In this document: in pieces, positions 1-9,000 of the stretch | How the letters are laid out: each line of letters begins with the position of its first letter | Position numbering within the stretch: position 1 is the first letter of the stretch | From: Blastocatellia bacterium | Lineage (GTDB): Bacteria; Acidobacteriota; Blastocatellia; UBA7656 | Direction of reading: 5' to 3' | Length of the DNA: 40,741 nt | NCBI GenBank assembly: GCA_023265195.1 | Contig: JAHFUG010000011.1 | Location: 1-40,741 of the forward strand | Program-made: the position numbers and the translations under genes | Notes under the pieces: model-generated | Told to the model about the DNA's origin: nothing | Database searches by the model: none | The model's input: only the letters and a program-made list of their open reading frames with translations

Positions 1-874
1 TGCTGCCGGCTATCCCGCCCGCAAGCAGCCCGAAGCCGGCGGCGCCCAGCGCGAATCCAAGCTCCTTGGTCCCCGCGAGGCTGAGGATTAAGGGCGTGAC
101 CATTTGCTGACCGATTCCAAACAACAAAAAGTTTATGACCGAGAAAAACATGAGCAATCCGAAAAGGCCGGGACGCGAGGTGATGTAGGTCCAGCCGAAC
201 ATGGCTTCCCGGAGCAGAGACCGCGATTGAGTTGGATTCTCAATGTCCTTGCGCGGTTTGGGAAACCGCACCAGCAATACGGCGGCAAGGCCGAACATGA
301 AACTGCCGAAGTCGATCAGCAGGATTCCATGTGGCTTCACGGCGGCTATCAACAGTCCGGCTAAAACCGGCGACGCAATAGCAACCGAAGCTTCCGCCGC
401 TTGAACCATGCCATTCGCCCTGTAGAGATGGCGCATCGGGACCATCAGCGGAATAGAGGCTGAAAACGCCGGCCATCGGAACGACGCAAACCCGGAAGCC
501 AACGCGACGGCTATATAGATGTGCCAGGTTTCAAGGCGTCCGCTCCATAAAAGCAGCGCTACCGAGAGCGTGCAACAGGCCGCGCCCGAGTCACTCAACA
601 GCATCGCCGTGCGCCGGTCCCAGCGATCGACCAGCGCGCCGGCCAGCGGCAGGCAAATTATCGATGGGGCCATGCCGAAGAAGGAGATGAGCGCGAATCT
701 CGTCACCGAGCCCGTGGTTGTGTACACCCACAAACCCAGTGTGAACGCGGTCAGCCCCGATCCAACCATCGAGATAAGCTGGCCCAGCCACACAATGACG
801 AATGAACCAAATTCCCGATCCACCGCTATATCGTTAGCGGTTTCCGGCGACGGGCGCTCGATGTAATCAGCCAT
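1..874 (-). CDS. MFS transporter, MFS_3/EntS-like exporter (3' end truncated by window edge)
   Basis: Read by hand on the minus strand from ATG at 874: MADYIERPSPETANDIAVDREFGSFVIVWLGQLISMVGSGLTAFTLGLWVYTTTGSVTRFALISFFGMAPSIICLPLAGALVDRWDRRTAML...; open to the window edge with multiple TM segments and the DRWDRR loop. Absent from the ORF track, probably because it has no stop in the window. Confidence 0.85.
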   Translation of the reverse strand, partial: MADYIERPSPETANDIAVDREFGSFVIVWLGQLISMVGSGLTAFTLGLWVYTTTGSVTRFALISFFGMAPSIICLPLAGALVDRWDRRTAMLLSDSGAACCTLSVALLLWSGRLETWHIYIAVALASGFASFRWPAFSASIPLMVPMRHLYRANGMVQAAEASVAIASPVLAGLLIAAVKPHGILLIDFGSFMFGLAAVLLVRFPKPRKDIENPTQSRSLLREAMFGWTYITSRPGLFGLLMFFSVINFLLFGIGQQMVTPLILSLAGTKELGFALGAAGFGLLAGGIAGS

Positions 875-880
875 GCAGCG

Positions 881-2668
881 TTAACGCTGGTGGCACAGAA
901 TGCAGTTTTGCGTCTGGGCCATCCGGTCAATACGGTGAGTTCGCGAGGAGACCATCTCGGCGTGGCACTTGGCGCAGTCATACTTGCGCTCGACCACTTG
1001 AGAGTGAACCTTCTCAAAATGCCAATAGCCGTTGCGGCGAGCCGCCAGGAGCGATTCGAGATTGTGACAAGCCGAGCAATCCCGGCGGTACTCGAGGCCG
1101 CCGGTTGAGTCCATCGCGCGCCACGGGAATTTGATGGTTCCGTGCGGGCGCTTGTTCAACTGGGCGAGCGCCGTGCGGCCGGCAATCCTGCCAGTCACTA
1201 TTGAAGGGCCAAGGAATGTGCCTTCCAACCCCGCTTTTCCGTTTATGCCGCCGAAGCCGGTCAGCTCGCCAACGGCGTACAATCCGGGAATCGCCCGCCG
1301 CTTCTTGTCGATCACTCGACAGTTCATATCGACAAGAACGCCACCCATGCTCTTCCTCGTCACCGGAAAGAACTGCACCGCGAAAAATGGAGGAGTGACG
1401 ATCTTTGCCGGCCGCTCTTCATCTTTCTTAGTGAAGGCGCCGAACTCCGTGTCTTCGCCGGCGTCCACCATTTCGTTATACCGCCGTACGGTCTCGGCCA
1501 AAGCGGCGGGCGGCAGGCCGGCCGCGGCGGCGAGCCCCTCGATCGTCGAAGCAGTCCCGGTCAATTTCGGATTGTTCAATATCAGATTTTCTATTCGGGA
1601 GAAATCCCTCCACCCGGCCACCGTCACCTTGAATTTGTGTTTGCCTTCGTCGTCGAAGATAGCCCAATAAGTGGCCGGCTTCTGTTCGAGGAGAGCGACC
1701 ATGCCTTCTTTTGCGCTGGCGAGTTCCTTGATGAATCGCTTGCCTTGCGAGTTCACCCAAATCGAATCCTCATCGTACGCATTGATCCCGCGAGTCCCGG
1801 TGGGATCCAGAGGATCGGGCAAGCCGGTGATGTAGTTCCACTGATGATCGAGACGGGTCAAAACGCCGCCCGCGCTTTTGGCGATTTTGTGGCCCGACCC
1901 AACGGCGTTGACGCCGGCCCCGATCAAGAGGCGTTCGGGAAATCGGAGCGGCTTGGGCCATGACTCGCGCACGATCTCTAAGTTGCTTTGGAATCCGCCG
2001 GTCGCAAGCACCACCACGCGCGCCTTGATCTCCTGTTGAGCGCCGGTCCGCGAATCCAAGCCCTTTACTCCGGCGACCCTTCCGTTTCGCGACACCAGCG
2101 ACTCGACTTTGAAATTCCACTTATACGAAATGTTCGACTTCCCGAGACACTGTTTATAAATGGCGGTGACGAGGGCCAGGCCCCCGCCGCGCGTTTGGTG
2201 AAATCTCGGAACGCTGTTGCCGTAAGGCGCCTGTACCTCATCGAAGACAACTCCCATTGGAACCACCCAGTCATAAATGTCGCGCCTGGAATTATTGACG
2301 TAGTAGCGGGTCCATCGTGGATCGGGGTCTTCGCCCCAGGTAACGAAATCCTTATAGGCGAGTTCCGGGCTGTCCTGTATCTTTTTCCGTTCCTGCATCG
2401 GAGTGCCGACTATGCAGACGCCGCCGCCGGCCATAACTGCATGTCCACCGAACACCGAGTTCATGTCGACTACTCTTACGCTGACGGCGGCGCTGTTTCG
2501 GGCGATCTCGAGCGCGCAAGAGAGTCCTGAAATTCCCGCGCCCACGACCAGTACGTCAACGTCATAATCGGGACCGGCGGCCGTGATCCCGGCTGACCGT
2601 GACAGAGTAACTCCGAGGAGCATCGCTCCGAAGAATAGAACACCCGAGATCTTGCGGACTCTTTGCAT
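881..2668 (-). CDS. FAD-binding_2 flavoprotein (fumarate reductase/succinate dehydrogenase flavoprotein-like) with signal peptide and C-terminal tri-heme c tail
   Basis: ORF 881..2704; likely start at internal ATG 2668, preceded by AAGGAAAGGGACC. Hydrophobic N-terminus, then VDVLVVGAGISGLSCALEIARN (FAD dinucleotide-binding); GRIAGRTAL; three CXXCH motifs (CSACH, CAKCH, CILCH) at the C-terminus. Confidence 0.9.
   Translation of the reverse strand: MQRVRKISGVLFFGAMLLGVTLSRSAGITAAGPDYDVDVLVVGAGISGLSCALEIARNSAAVSVRVVDMNSVFGGHAVMAGGGVCIVGTPMQERKKIQDSPELAYKDFVTWGEDPDPRWTRYYVNNSRRDIYDWVVPMGVVFDEVQAPYGNSVPRFHQTRGGGLALVTAIYKQCLGKSNISYKWNFKVESLVSRNGRVAGVKGLDSRTGAQQEIKARVVVLATGGFQSNLEIVRESWPKPLRFPERLLIGAGVNAVGSGHKIAKSAGGVLTRLDHQWNYITGLPDPLDPTGTRGINAYDEDSIWVNSQGKRFIKELASAKEGMVALLEQKPATYWAIFDDEGKHKFKVTVAGWRDFSRIENLILNNPKLTGTASTIEGLAAAAGLPPAALAETVRRYNEMVDAGEDTEFGAFTKKDEERPAKIVTPPFFAVQFFPVTRKSMGGVLVDMNCRVIDKKRRAIPGLYAVGELTGFGGINGKAGLEGTFLGPSIVTGRIAGRTALAQLNKRPHGTIKFPWRAMDSTGGLEYRRDCSACHNLESLLAARRNGYWHFEKVHSQVVERKYDCAKCHAEMVSSRTHRIDRMAQTQNCILCHQR
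890..1078 (-). other. Three CXXCH heme c attachment motifs (1064-1078, 962-976, 890-904)
   Basis: Reverse-complement codons read C-S-A-C-H, C-A-K-C-H and C-I-L-C-H in the flavoprotein frame. Confidence 0.9.
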
Positions 2669-2892
2669 TGCAGGTCCCTTTCCTTGCGGAGAGCTTTGTC
2701 TCAAAGCGCGGAGATCATGCAGACGAGAAGACGGTCAGGAGATTCCGGTTGGCTCGCATCTTCCTGGCTTGGGCCTCCCACGCTTCTTTCCCGCTTGTGA
2801 TCTCGCGCATCTTTGTGGCTGGCGCCTTATTTCCGCCGAGCGCCATTTAGGGGCCGTAAGAAAAATAAGTTCCCTTTTTCGAGGGAGTTCGC

Positions 2893-2949
2893 CGCAGAGA
2901 GGCACGCAGCGGCCGCTTACTCTCCGCGGCTCTCTCAGCGATCTCTGCG
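2893..2949. repeat. Inverted repeat CGCAGAGA / TCTCTGCG
   Basis: cgcagaga at 2893-2900 and tctctgcg at 2942-2949, within the same non-coding repeat-rich spacer. Confidence 0.5.
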
Positions 2950-2954
2950 CCTTT

Positions 2955-3433
2955 GCAGTTGGGGGATCGTTCAATACCAACGTGGCGTCGATTGGCCATG
3001 AACACATTCCTAACCAGTCGAGGCCCTTTGTGATCAGCGGCGGTCTCGTGCCAATAGGCGGCATATGAACAATCCCCCAACTGCGAGGCCGTGTGAAAAC
3101 TCCGAGAATCCCACCAACGCAGTTGGTGGATTGTTCAGACACAGCCTACAAAGGGCGCACGCCGGACTCCCGTTTTCCTTTCCCTCTTTCCCTCGCGTTG
3201 CGAGAAGAAAATAGGACAACGAGGGGACCGCAGGCAGCTTTGCTTGTAGGCTGTATATGAACGATCCACCAACTGCGTTGGTGGGATTCGGGGAAGGGAT
3301 CTGGCGCGCCTCCTCGTCTAGGCTGTATATGAACAATCCACCAACTGCGTTGGTGGGATTCGGCGAAGGGATCTGGCGCGCCTCCTCGTCTAGGCTGTAT
3401 ATGAACGATCCACCAACTGCGTTGGTGGGATTC
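2955..3433. repeat. Cluster of palindromic REP-like units, core CCACCAACTGCGTTGGTGG, in both orientations, including 2.6 tandem copies with 72-bp period
   Basis: Forward copies start at 3247, 3319 and 3391 (TAGGCTGTATATGAAC[G/A]ATCCACCAACTGCGTTGGTGGGATTC). Inverted copy at 3106-3150 (GAATCCCACCAACGCAGTTGGTGGATTGTTCAGACACAGCCTACA). Degenerate copies at 3064-3084 and (inverted) 2955-2972. Confidence 0.92.
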
Positions 3434-3513
3434 ACTGGCTGCTCTCTTTTTTCTTGAAACAACACAGGATTAAGACACTACTCAAAACCGGGAAGTTATT
3501 TTTTTGCGCCTCC

Positions 3514-5964
3514 TTACCGATAGCGCAGGGCGATAACTGGATCGACTCGAGCCGCTCGGCGCGCCGGAAAGTAGCTCGACAAAAATGAGATCGTGGAAAG
3601 AAACATGCCCGTGGCGGCGAATATCACGCCGTCAATCGGGCCGACGCCATAGAGAAGATTAGAAATGACCCTTGTGGCGCCGAGAGCGAGACCCACGCCA
3701 AGGGCGACGCCCGTCAGCGTCAAGACCAGCCCGCCGCCTACTACCAACCTGAGAATATCTTTTCGCTGAGCGCCGAGGGCGTTGCGAATACCGATTTCCT
3801 GGGTGCGAAGGCTCACCGAGTAGTTCATGATGCCGTATACGCCGACCGCCGCCTGCGCCAGAGCTAACGCGGCAAGCAGAGCCAGCAGAATCGTGTTGAC
3901 GCGCGGCTGCGATATTGAATCCGACACAACCTGCTCCATTGTCTTGACGTCGTAAACAGGCTGGCCGCTATCAACCTGAAGCACGGCTTGGCTTATTGAA
4001 GGGATAAGCCTGGTTGGCTCAAGGCTGGTGCGCGCGGCCAGAGCCATGAAGCTCCAGGGGTGTTGGACGAAAGGCGAGTACATCTCGAGGCCTGAATCGG
4101 CGTCAAGGCTGGTGTGCTTGACGTCCGCGACGACTCCAACGATCTCTCTTGTCTTCATCCCGCCGTGCCGTATGACCACGCGCTTTCCGAGAGGGTCTTC
4201 ACCGGGCCAGAAGCGATTCGCGGCTGTTTCGTTGATGATTATGACCGGGGTGCTCGTTTCATTGTCCCGGCCGCTGAAACCGCGTCCTTTCTTGAGCGGG
4301 ATTCCCATCGTCCGAAAGTAATCCGGACTGATGGCCCGATAGTGAGTTCTCAGTCTTTCGCCGGGGCCGGCAGGGGGCCGGCCTTCAATCTCGAAGCCGA
4401 CCACCAAGAGCGAGGCGGTCAGCGGCAGGGTGCTGATTACACTAACGGACGAAACACCGGGGAGCGTTTCCGTTTTTTCGAGTAACCGCCGGACGAAAGC
4501 ATTGATCTGCGGTTTCTCGGCGTAACGGTTCGGAGACAAGGTCAATTGCATCGTCAAAACGTTGTCGGTCTTGAAACCGGGATCGACTCTTTGAAGAGAC
4601 AAGAAGCTCTTTATCATCAACCCGGCGCTGATCAACAGCACCTGCGCCACGGCGATTTCAGCGATTACGATAATGCTATACGTTCGCCGGCGGTGGCCGC
4701 CTCCGGCTTGGCTTCGCGAACCTTCTTTTAACGTCTCGACCAGGTCAATCCTTGAAATCCGCAAGGCCGGCGCCAGCCCGAAACCGACGCCGGCTGCCAG
4801 CGAGAGGAGCAGCGTAAAGCCGAGGACAAGGCCGTCAAACCTGACTTCATTCAGCCGCGGAATGTTGGCGGGGTCAAGCGACATTAATAACTTGACGCCA
4901 AGGAAGGCCAGGAGCATCCCCAAAATGCTGCTCAGTAGAGAAGCAAGAAGGCTCTCGGTTAGGAGTTGCCTGATCAGCCTGAACCGGCCGACCCCGAGCG
5001 CCAGCCGCAACGCGATCTCCTTTTGCCGGGCCGTGGCTCTCGCGAAAAGAAGACTGGCCACGTTGGCGCATGCGATCAGCAGCACGAAACCAGCCGCAGC
5101 CAGAAGAACGGTGAGCGCGAGGTCGATCTTGCCCAGTATCTCTTCCTTGATCGGAAAAACAGTAACGCTGTACTGGGCATTCGCGTCCGGATAGCGCTCC
5201 TGGAGATTCTTCCCGATGGCCAACACGTTGTCCTTAGCCTGGTTGACGCCGACTCCCGGCTTGAGCCTTGCAATGGTATTGAGAAACCTGAGTCCGCGAT
5301 TGGAAAGACCCTCCACGGTCGTGACCGAGGGCAATCTCAAGTGGTCGCCCCCGTCAAAGCACATCGGAACCCATAGCTCGTCGTCCTTGTTGGGCGCCCG
5401 AAACTCCGCCGGCGCTATTCCTATGACGGTGAAGCCGGCGTTGTTGATCTCCACGGTTTTCCCGATCAATTCCTGATCGCCGCCAAACCGGCGCCGCCAC
5501 AAGCCATGGCTAAGCACAACGACGCGATCCGACTTGGAAGAGTCTTCGTCGGGAGAAAAGCAGCGGCCCCGCCCGGCTGTCACTCCAAGCACGGAAAAGA
5601 ATGACGCGGTGACAAAGGACCCCTTTAATTGCTCGGGCTCGCCGGCGCCGGTCAAGGTGAAGTCATCGTATGTATACGCGCCAAGCTCATCCAACGACTG
5701 GTTGGAGTCGCGGTAATCGGCGTAATCGGGTGGAGAAAGCCCGGTTCTTTCCAGGCCGCTCTTCAGATTCTGGTTGCAGATTCTGACTATGCCCTCCGGG
5801 TCCTTGTAGGGCAGCGGCTTGATTACGATGGCGTTGATCAGACTGAACACCGCGGTGTTGACGCCGATGGCCAGCGACAGCGCGCCGACCACAACCAGGG
5901 TAAAAACGGGGTTGTTGATCAAAACCCGTATAGCGTATTTGATATCTTGAATCAGGCTCTCCAT
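3514..5964 (-). CDS. MacB/FtsX-type ABC permease, ADOP-like (duplicated orphan permease)
   Basis: ORF 3514..6003; MESLIQDIKYAIRVLINNPVFTLVVVGALSLAIGVNTAVFSLINAI typical of ADOP N-termini; MacB_PCD and two FtsX-like permease halves (VLLAAAGFVLLIACANVASLLFARATARQKEIALRLALG; IGIRNALGAQRKDILRLVV). Likely start is the internal ATG at 5964; alternative GTG at 6003 overlaps the NRPS stop codon (TAGTG). Confidence 0.92.
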   Translation of the reverse strand: MESLIQDIKYAIRVLINNPVFTLVVVGALSLAIGVNTAVFSLINAIVIKPLPYKDPEGIVRICNQNLKSGLERTGLSPPDYADYRDSNQSLDELGAYTYDDFTLTGAGEPEQLKGSFVTASFFSVLGVTAGRGRCFSPDEDSSKSDRVVVLSHGLWRRRFGGDQELIGKTVEINNAGFTVIGIAPAEFRAPNKDDELWVPMCFDGGDHLRLPSVTTVEGLSNRGLRFLNTIARLKPGVGVNQAKDNVLAIGKNLQERYPDANAQYSVTVFPIKEEILGKIDLALTVLLAAAGFVLLIACANVASLLFARATARQKEIALRLALGVGRFRLIRQLLTESLLASLLSSILGMLLAFLGVKLLMSLDPANIPRLNEVRFDGLVLGFTLLLSLAAGVGFGLAPALRISRIDLVETLKEGSRSQAGGGHRRRTYSIIVIAEIAVAQVLLISAGLMIKSFLSLQRVDPGFKTDNVLTMQLTLSPNRYAEKPQINAFVRRLLEKTETLPGVSSVSVISTLPLTASLLVVGFEIEGRPPAGPGERLRTHYRAISPDYFRTMGIPLKKGRGFSGRDNETSTPVIIINETAANRFWPGEDPLGKRVVIRHGGMKTREIVGVVADVKHTSLDADSGLEMYSPFVQHPWSFMALAARTSLEPTRLIPSISQAVLQVDSGQPVYDVKTMEQVVSDSISQPRVNTILLALLAALALAQAAVGVYGIMNYSVSLRTQEIGIRNALGAQRKDILRLVVGGGLVLTLTGVALGVGLALGATRVISNLLYGVGPIDGVIFAATGMFLSTISFLSSYFPARRAARVDPVIALRYR

Positions 5965-6002
5965 CACCACCTCGAACGATACGATATTCGGTCCGCCTCC
6001 CA

Positions 6003-9000
6003 CTATCGGCGTTTGGATTCGCCAACGAGATCGTACTCGGCCGCAACGCTCCTGAATCGCGGAAGGCTCGATAAGGCGAGCAGGGGGGTTTCGCTAACCG
6101 CAATGATTATCTCGTTGAAAACCGCCAGCATCTCACGGACGGTCGACGATCTGAACAATTCCGTTCTGTAAACCACCGATACGTCGACGCCGGCCGGCGT
6201 TTCCCGGCAGAACATCGACAGGTCGAATTTCGACGCGGTGACGCCGGTTGGATATGGCTCTATGCTAAATCCGTCCGGCTTCGGCGGCGGCGCCGGAAAG
6301 CTTTGCAGTCCGAAAATCACTTGATAGAGCGGCATGTCGCCGAGATCGCGATCCTGCTGAAGCGCCTCCGCGACTTTTGGAATTGAGACATACCGGTGCG
6401 CGTATGCTTCCAGTACTTCCTCGCGAACTTGTCTCAGCAGCTCCGCGAACCTAAGACCGGCCGAGAGCCTCGTGCGGATCATCAGCGTGACCACGAAGAG
6501 CCCGATCAAGTTCTCCGTCTCGAGCCGATTCCGGTCCGCGTCGGGCGAACCGACGACGATGTCTTCCTCTCCCGTAACGGAATAAAGCATGGCCTTAAAA
6601 GCCGCCAACAGCGCAACGAACAATGTGACGCCTTGCCCGGCCGCGGCCGAGTTGAGTTTCAGCTTCAACTCGTTGGGCAGAATGAGCGTCTCGACCGCGC
6701 CGTCGTAAGAAGGCTCTTCAGGCCGCGGCCAATCAGCCGGCAGTTTCAGCAACGTTGGAACGTCTCGAAGCTTTTCCACCCAATATTCCAACTCGGAGTC
6801 GCCGTGGGTTCGCTGCCGCCAATCAACGATTTCTCTGTATTGGAAAGCCGGTTCGGGCAGCGCGGGTCTCTCACCGGCCGAGAGGGCGCGGTAGAGCGAG
6901 ATGAGTTCGTTCATGAGAACGCCAAGCGACCAGCCGTCGAATATGACGTGGTGGACGGACAGGATCAGCAATTGATCCGCATCGTCGAATTGCGCAAGCG
7001 TAAAGCAAAAGAGCGGCCCTGAGAGCAAGTCGAACCGCCTATTGACCTCTCTCTCAATCAACGCCCGCGCCGCGGCGATTCGTTCCTCGTTGGAGGTTTC
7101 TCTTAGGTCAACCAGGTTGAAGACGGAATCAAGCGGCGCGTCGACCGCTTGCAACGGCCTTCCCGATTCAAAGACTATTCTAGTCCGCAGCACGTCGTGC
7201 CGCGTTGCTATCTCCGTTATCGCTTGCTTTAGAGTTCTCGGATCGAGCGCGCCGGTAATCTTCAAAGCGAAGCACATGTTCGAAACGGATCTCCATCTGG
7301 CTCGAGTCATCTCAAACCAAAGCATCCGCTCCTGCGAGTAAGAGAGCGGGGCCGGGGAATGCCGGTCGAGCCGGAGCAACGGCTCCGATTCGACCTTCGC
7401 ATCGGCGGCTAATTCCCTCTCGACATAGTCGGCGAAATCGGCCAGCTTGGGCAGCTCGAAGCACTTGCTCAGCGGAACAGGAACCTGAAACACCTGTTGA
7501 ACGCGGGCGGCCGCACGCACGGCGAGAAGCGAATGGCCGCCCAGCTCGAAGAAGTTATCATAGGCGCCAATTGACCCGGCGCCGATTACCTCGGACCATA
7601 TACCGGCCAGTATCTCCTCGACCGTGCTTCTCGGCGCGACGAACTCGGCTCGGCTGCCTATTGTTTCCGGTTGTGGCAAAGCCCGTCTGTCGAGCTTGCC
7701 ATTTGGAGTCAGGGGCAAGCGGTCCAGCGTCAGCACGGCCGCGGGCGTCATGTAATCGGGAAGCCTCTCTCTGAGACGGCGCCTGACGCTTTGCTCGCTG
7801 AATGAGGCGCGATCTACTGGAACGACGTACGCGACCAATTGTTTCTCGCGCCGGCCGTTTTCAACCGCGGCCACCGCCGATTCAGCCACGTCCGGGAGAC
7901 GATTCAGTTCGGCCTCGATCTCACCCATTTCGATTCTGAAACCGCGAATCTTCACTTGATGATCGAGCCGTCCCAGGTACTGGATATCGCCGCCGGGAAG
8001 GAACCTCGCCAAGTCACCGGTCTTGTACAATCTCTCTCCCGGTTCAGCGAAGGGGTCGGGTATGAACTTCTCCGCGGTAAGCTCGGGGCGATTGACGTAT
8101 CCGTTAGAGAGCCCGACGCCGCCGATGTGCAGCTCTCCAGGAATGCCGATTGGGGATGGCGCTAGAGTGTGATCGAGCACGCAAATCCGAATGTTCGCGA
8201 TCGGGCGGCCGATCGGTATCGGCCCAGCCGGCTGCCCTGGGCGGCAGCGCCACGATGTAACGTCGATGGCGGCCTCCGTTGGGCCATAAAGGTTGTGCAG
8301 CTCCGCGTTGATGCGAGAAAAAAAGCGCTCTTGCAATTCCCACCCAAGCGCCTCGCCGCTCGATATCACCCGTTTAACACCGCCGCATTTTTTCAGATCA
8401 GCCGATTCAAGGAAGACTTGCAGCATCGAAGGAACGAAATGCAGAGTGGTAACCCGGCTTCGAGCGATCATCTCCGCGAGGTACTCGGGATCCCGATGAC
8501 CCTCGGGCCGGGCGAGCACCAAACGGGCGCCGGCGATAAGAGGCCAGAACAGTTCCCACACCGAGACGTCAAAACTAATCGGCGTCTTTTGCAGCACTCG
8601 GTCATCCCCGGTCAGGCGGAATGCCTCCTGCATCCAGATCAGGCGATTGCAAACTCCGCGATGCGTATTCATGGCGCCCTTGGGCGCGCCCGTCGAACCG
8701 GAAGTGTAAATCACATACGCAAGGTTCAGCGGCGTGACCCCGGTATTCAGATTAGTCTTGCTCTCACACGCAATCTCGCCGCTATCGGCGTCCACTCGGA
8801 TAACGATAAGGTCATCCCGGCGGACCGTTTCATGAAATGAGGCGGCGCCAATTTCCGAAGACGTGGAATCCTTTGCGCCGTTATCGCCGGCCGTCGACTC
8901 TCGCGCTTTGGACATCGGCGGCAAGCCGGCGGCTTGTCCAACATCGGGCGTTTCGCGGCGGGAACCGATCAGCACGCGGATTCCGGCGTCCTGGATCATA

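Noticed and set aside
2955-3433. Possible CRISPR array
   Set aside because: Units are palindromic and in both orientations. The 72-bp period includes conserved 'spacers', and no cas genes are present.
5687-6103. 138-aa minus-strand ORF overlapping the NRPS/permease junction
   Set aside because: Alternative frame across two well-supported CDSs; no domain signal.
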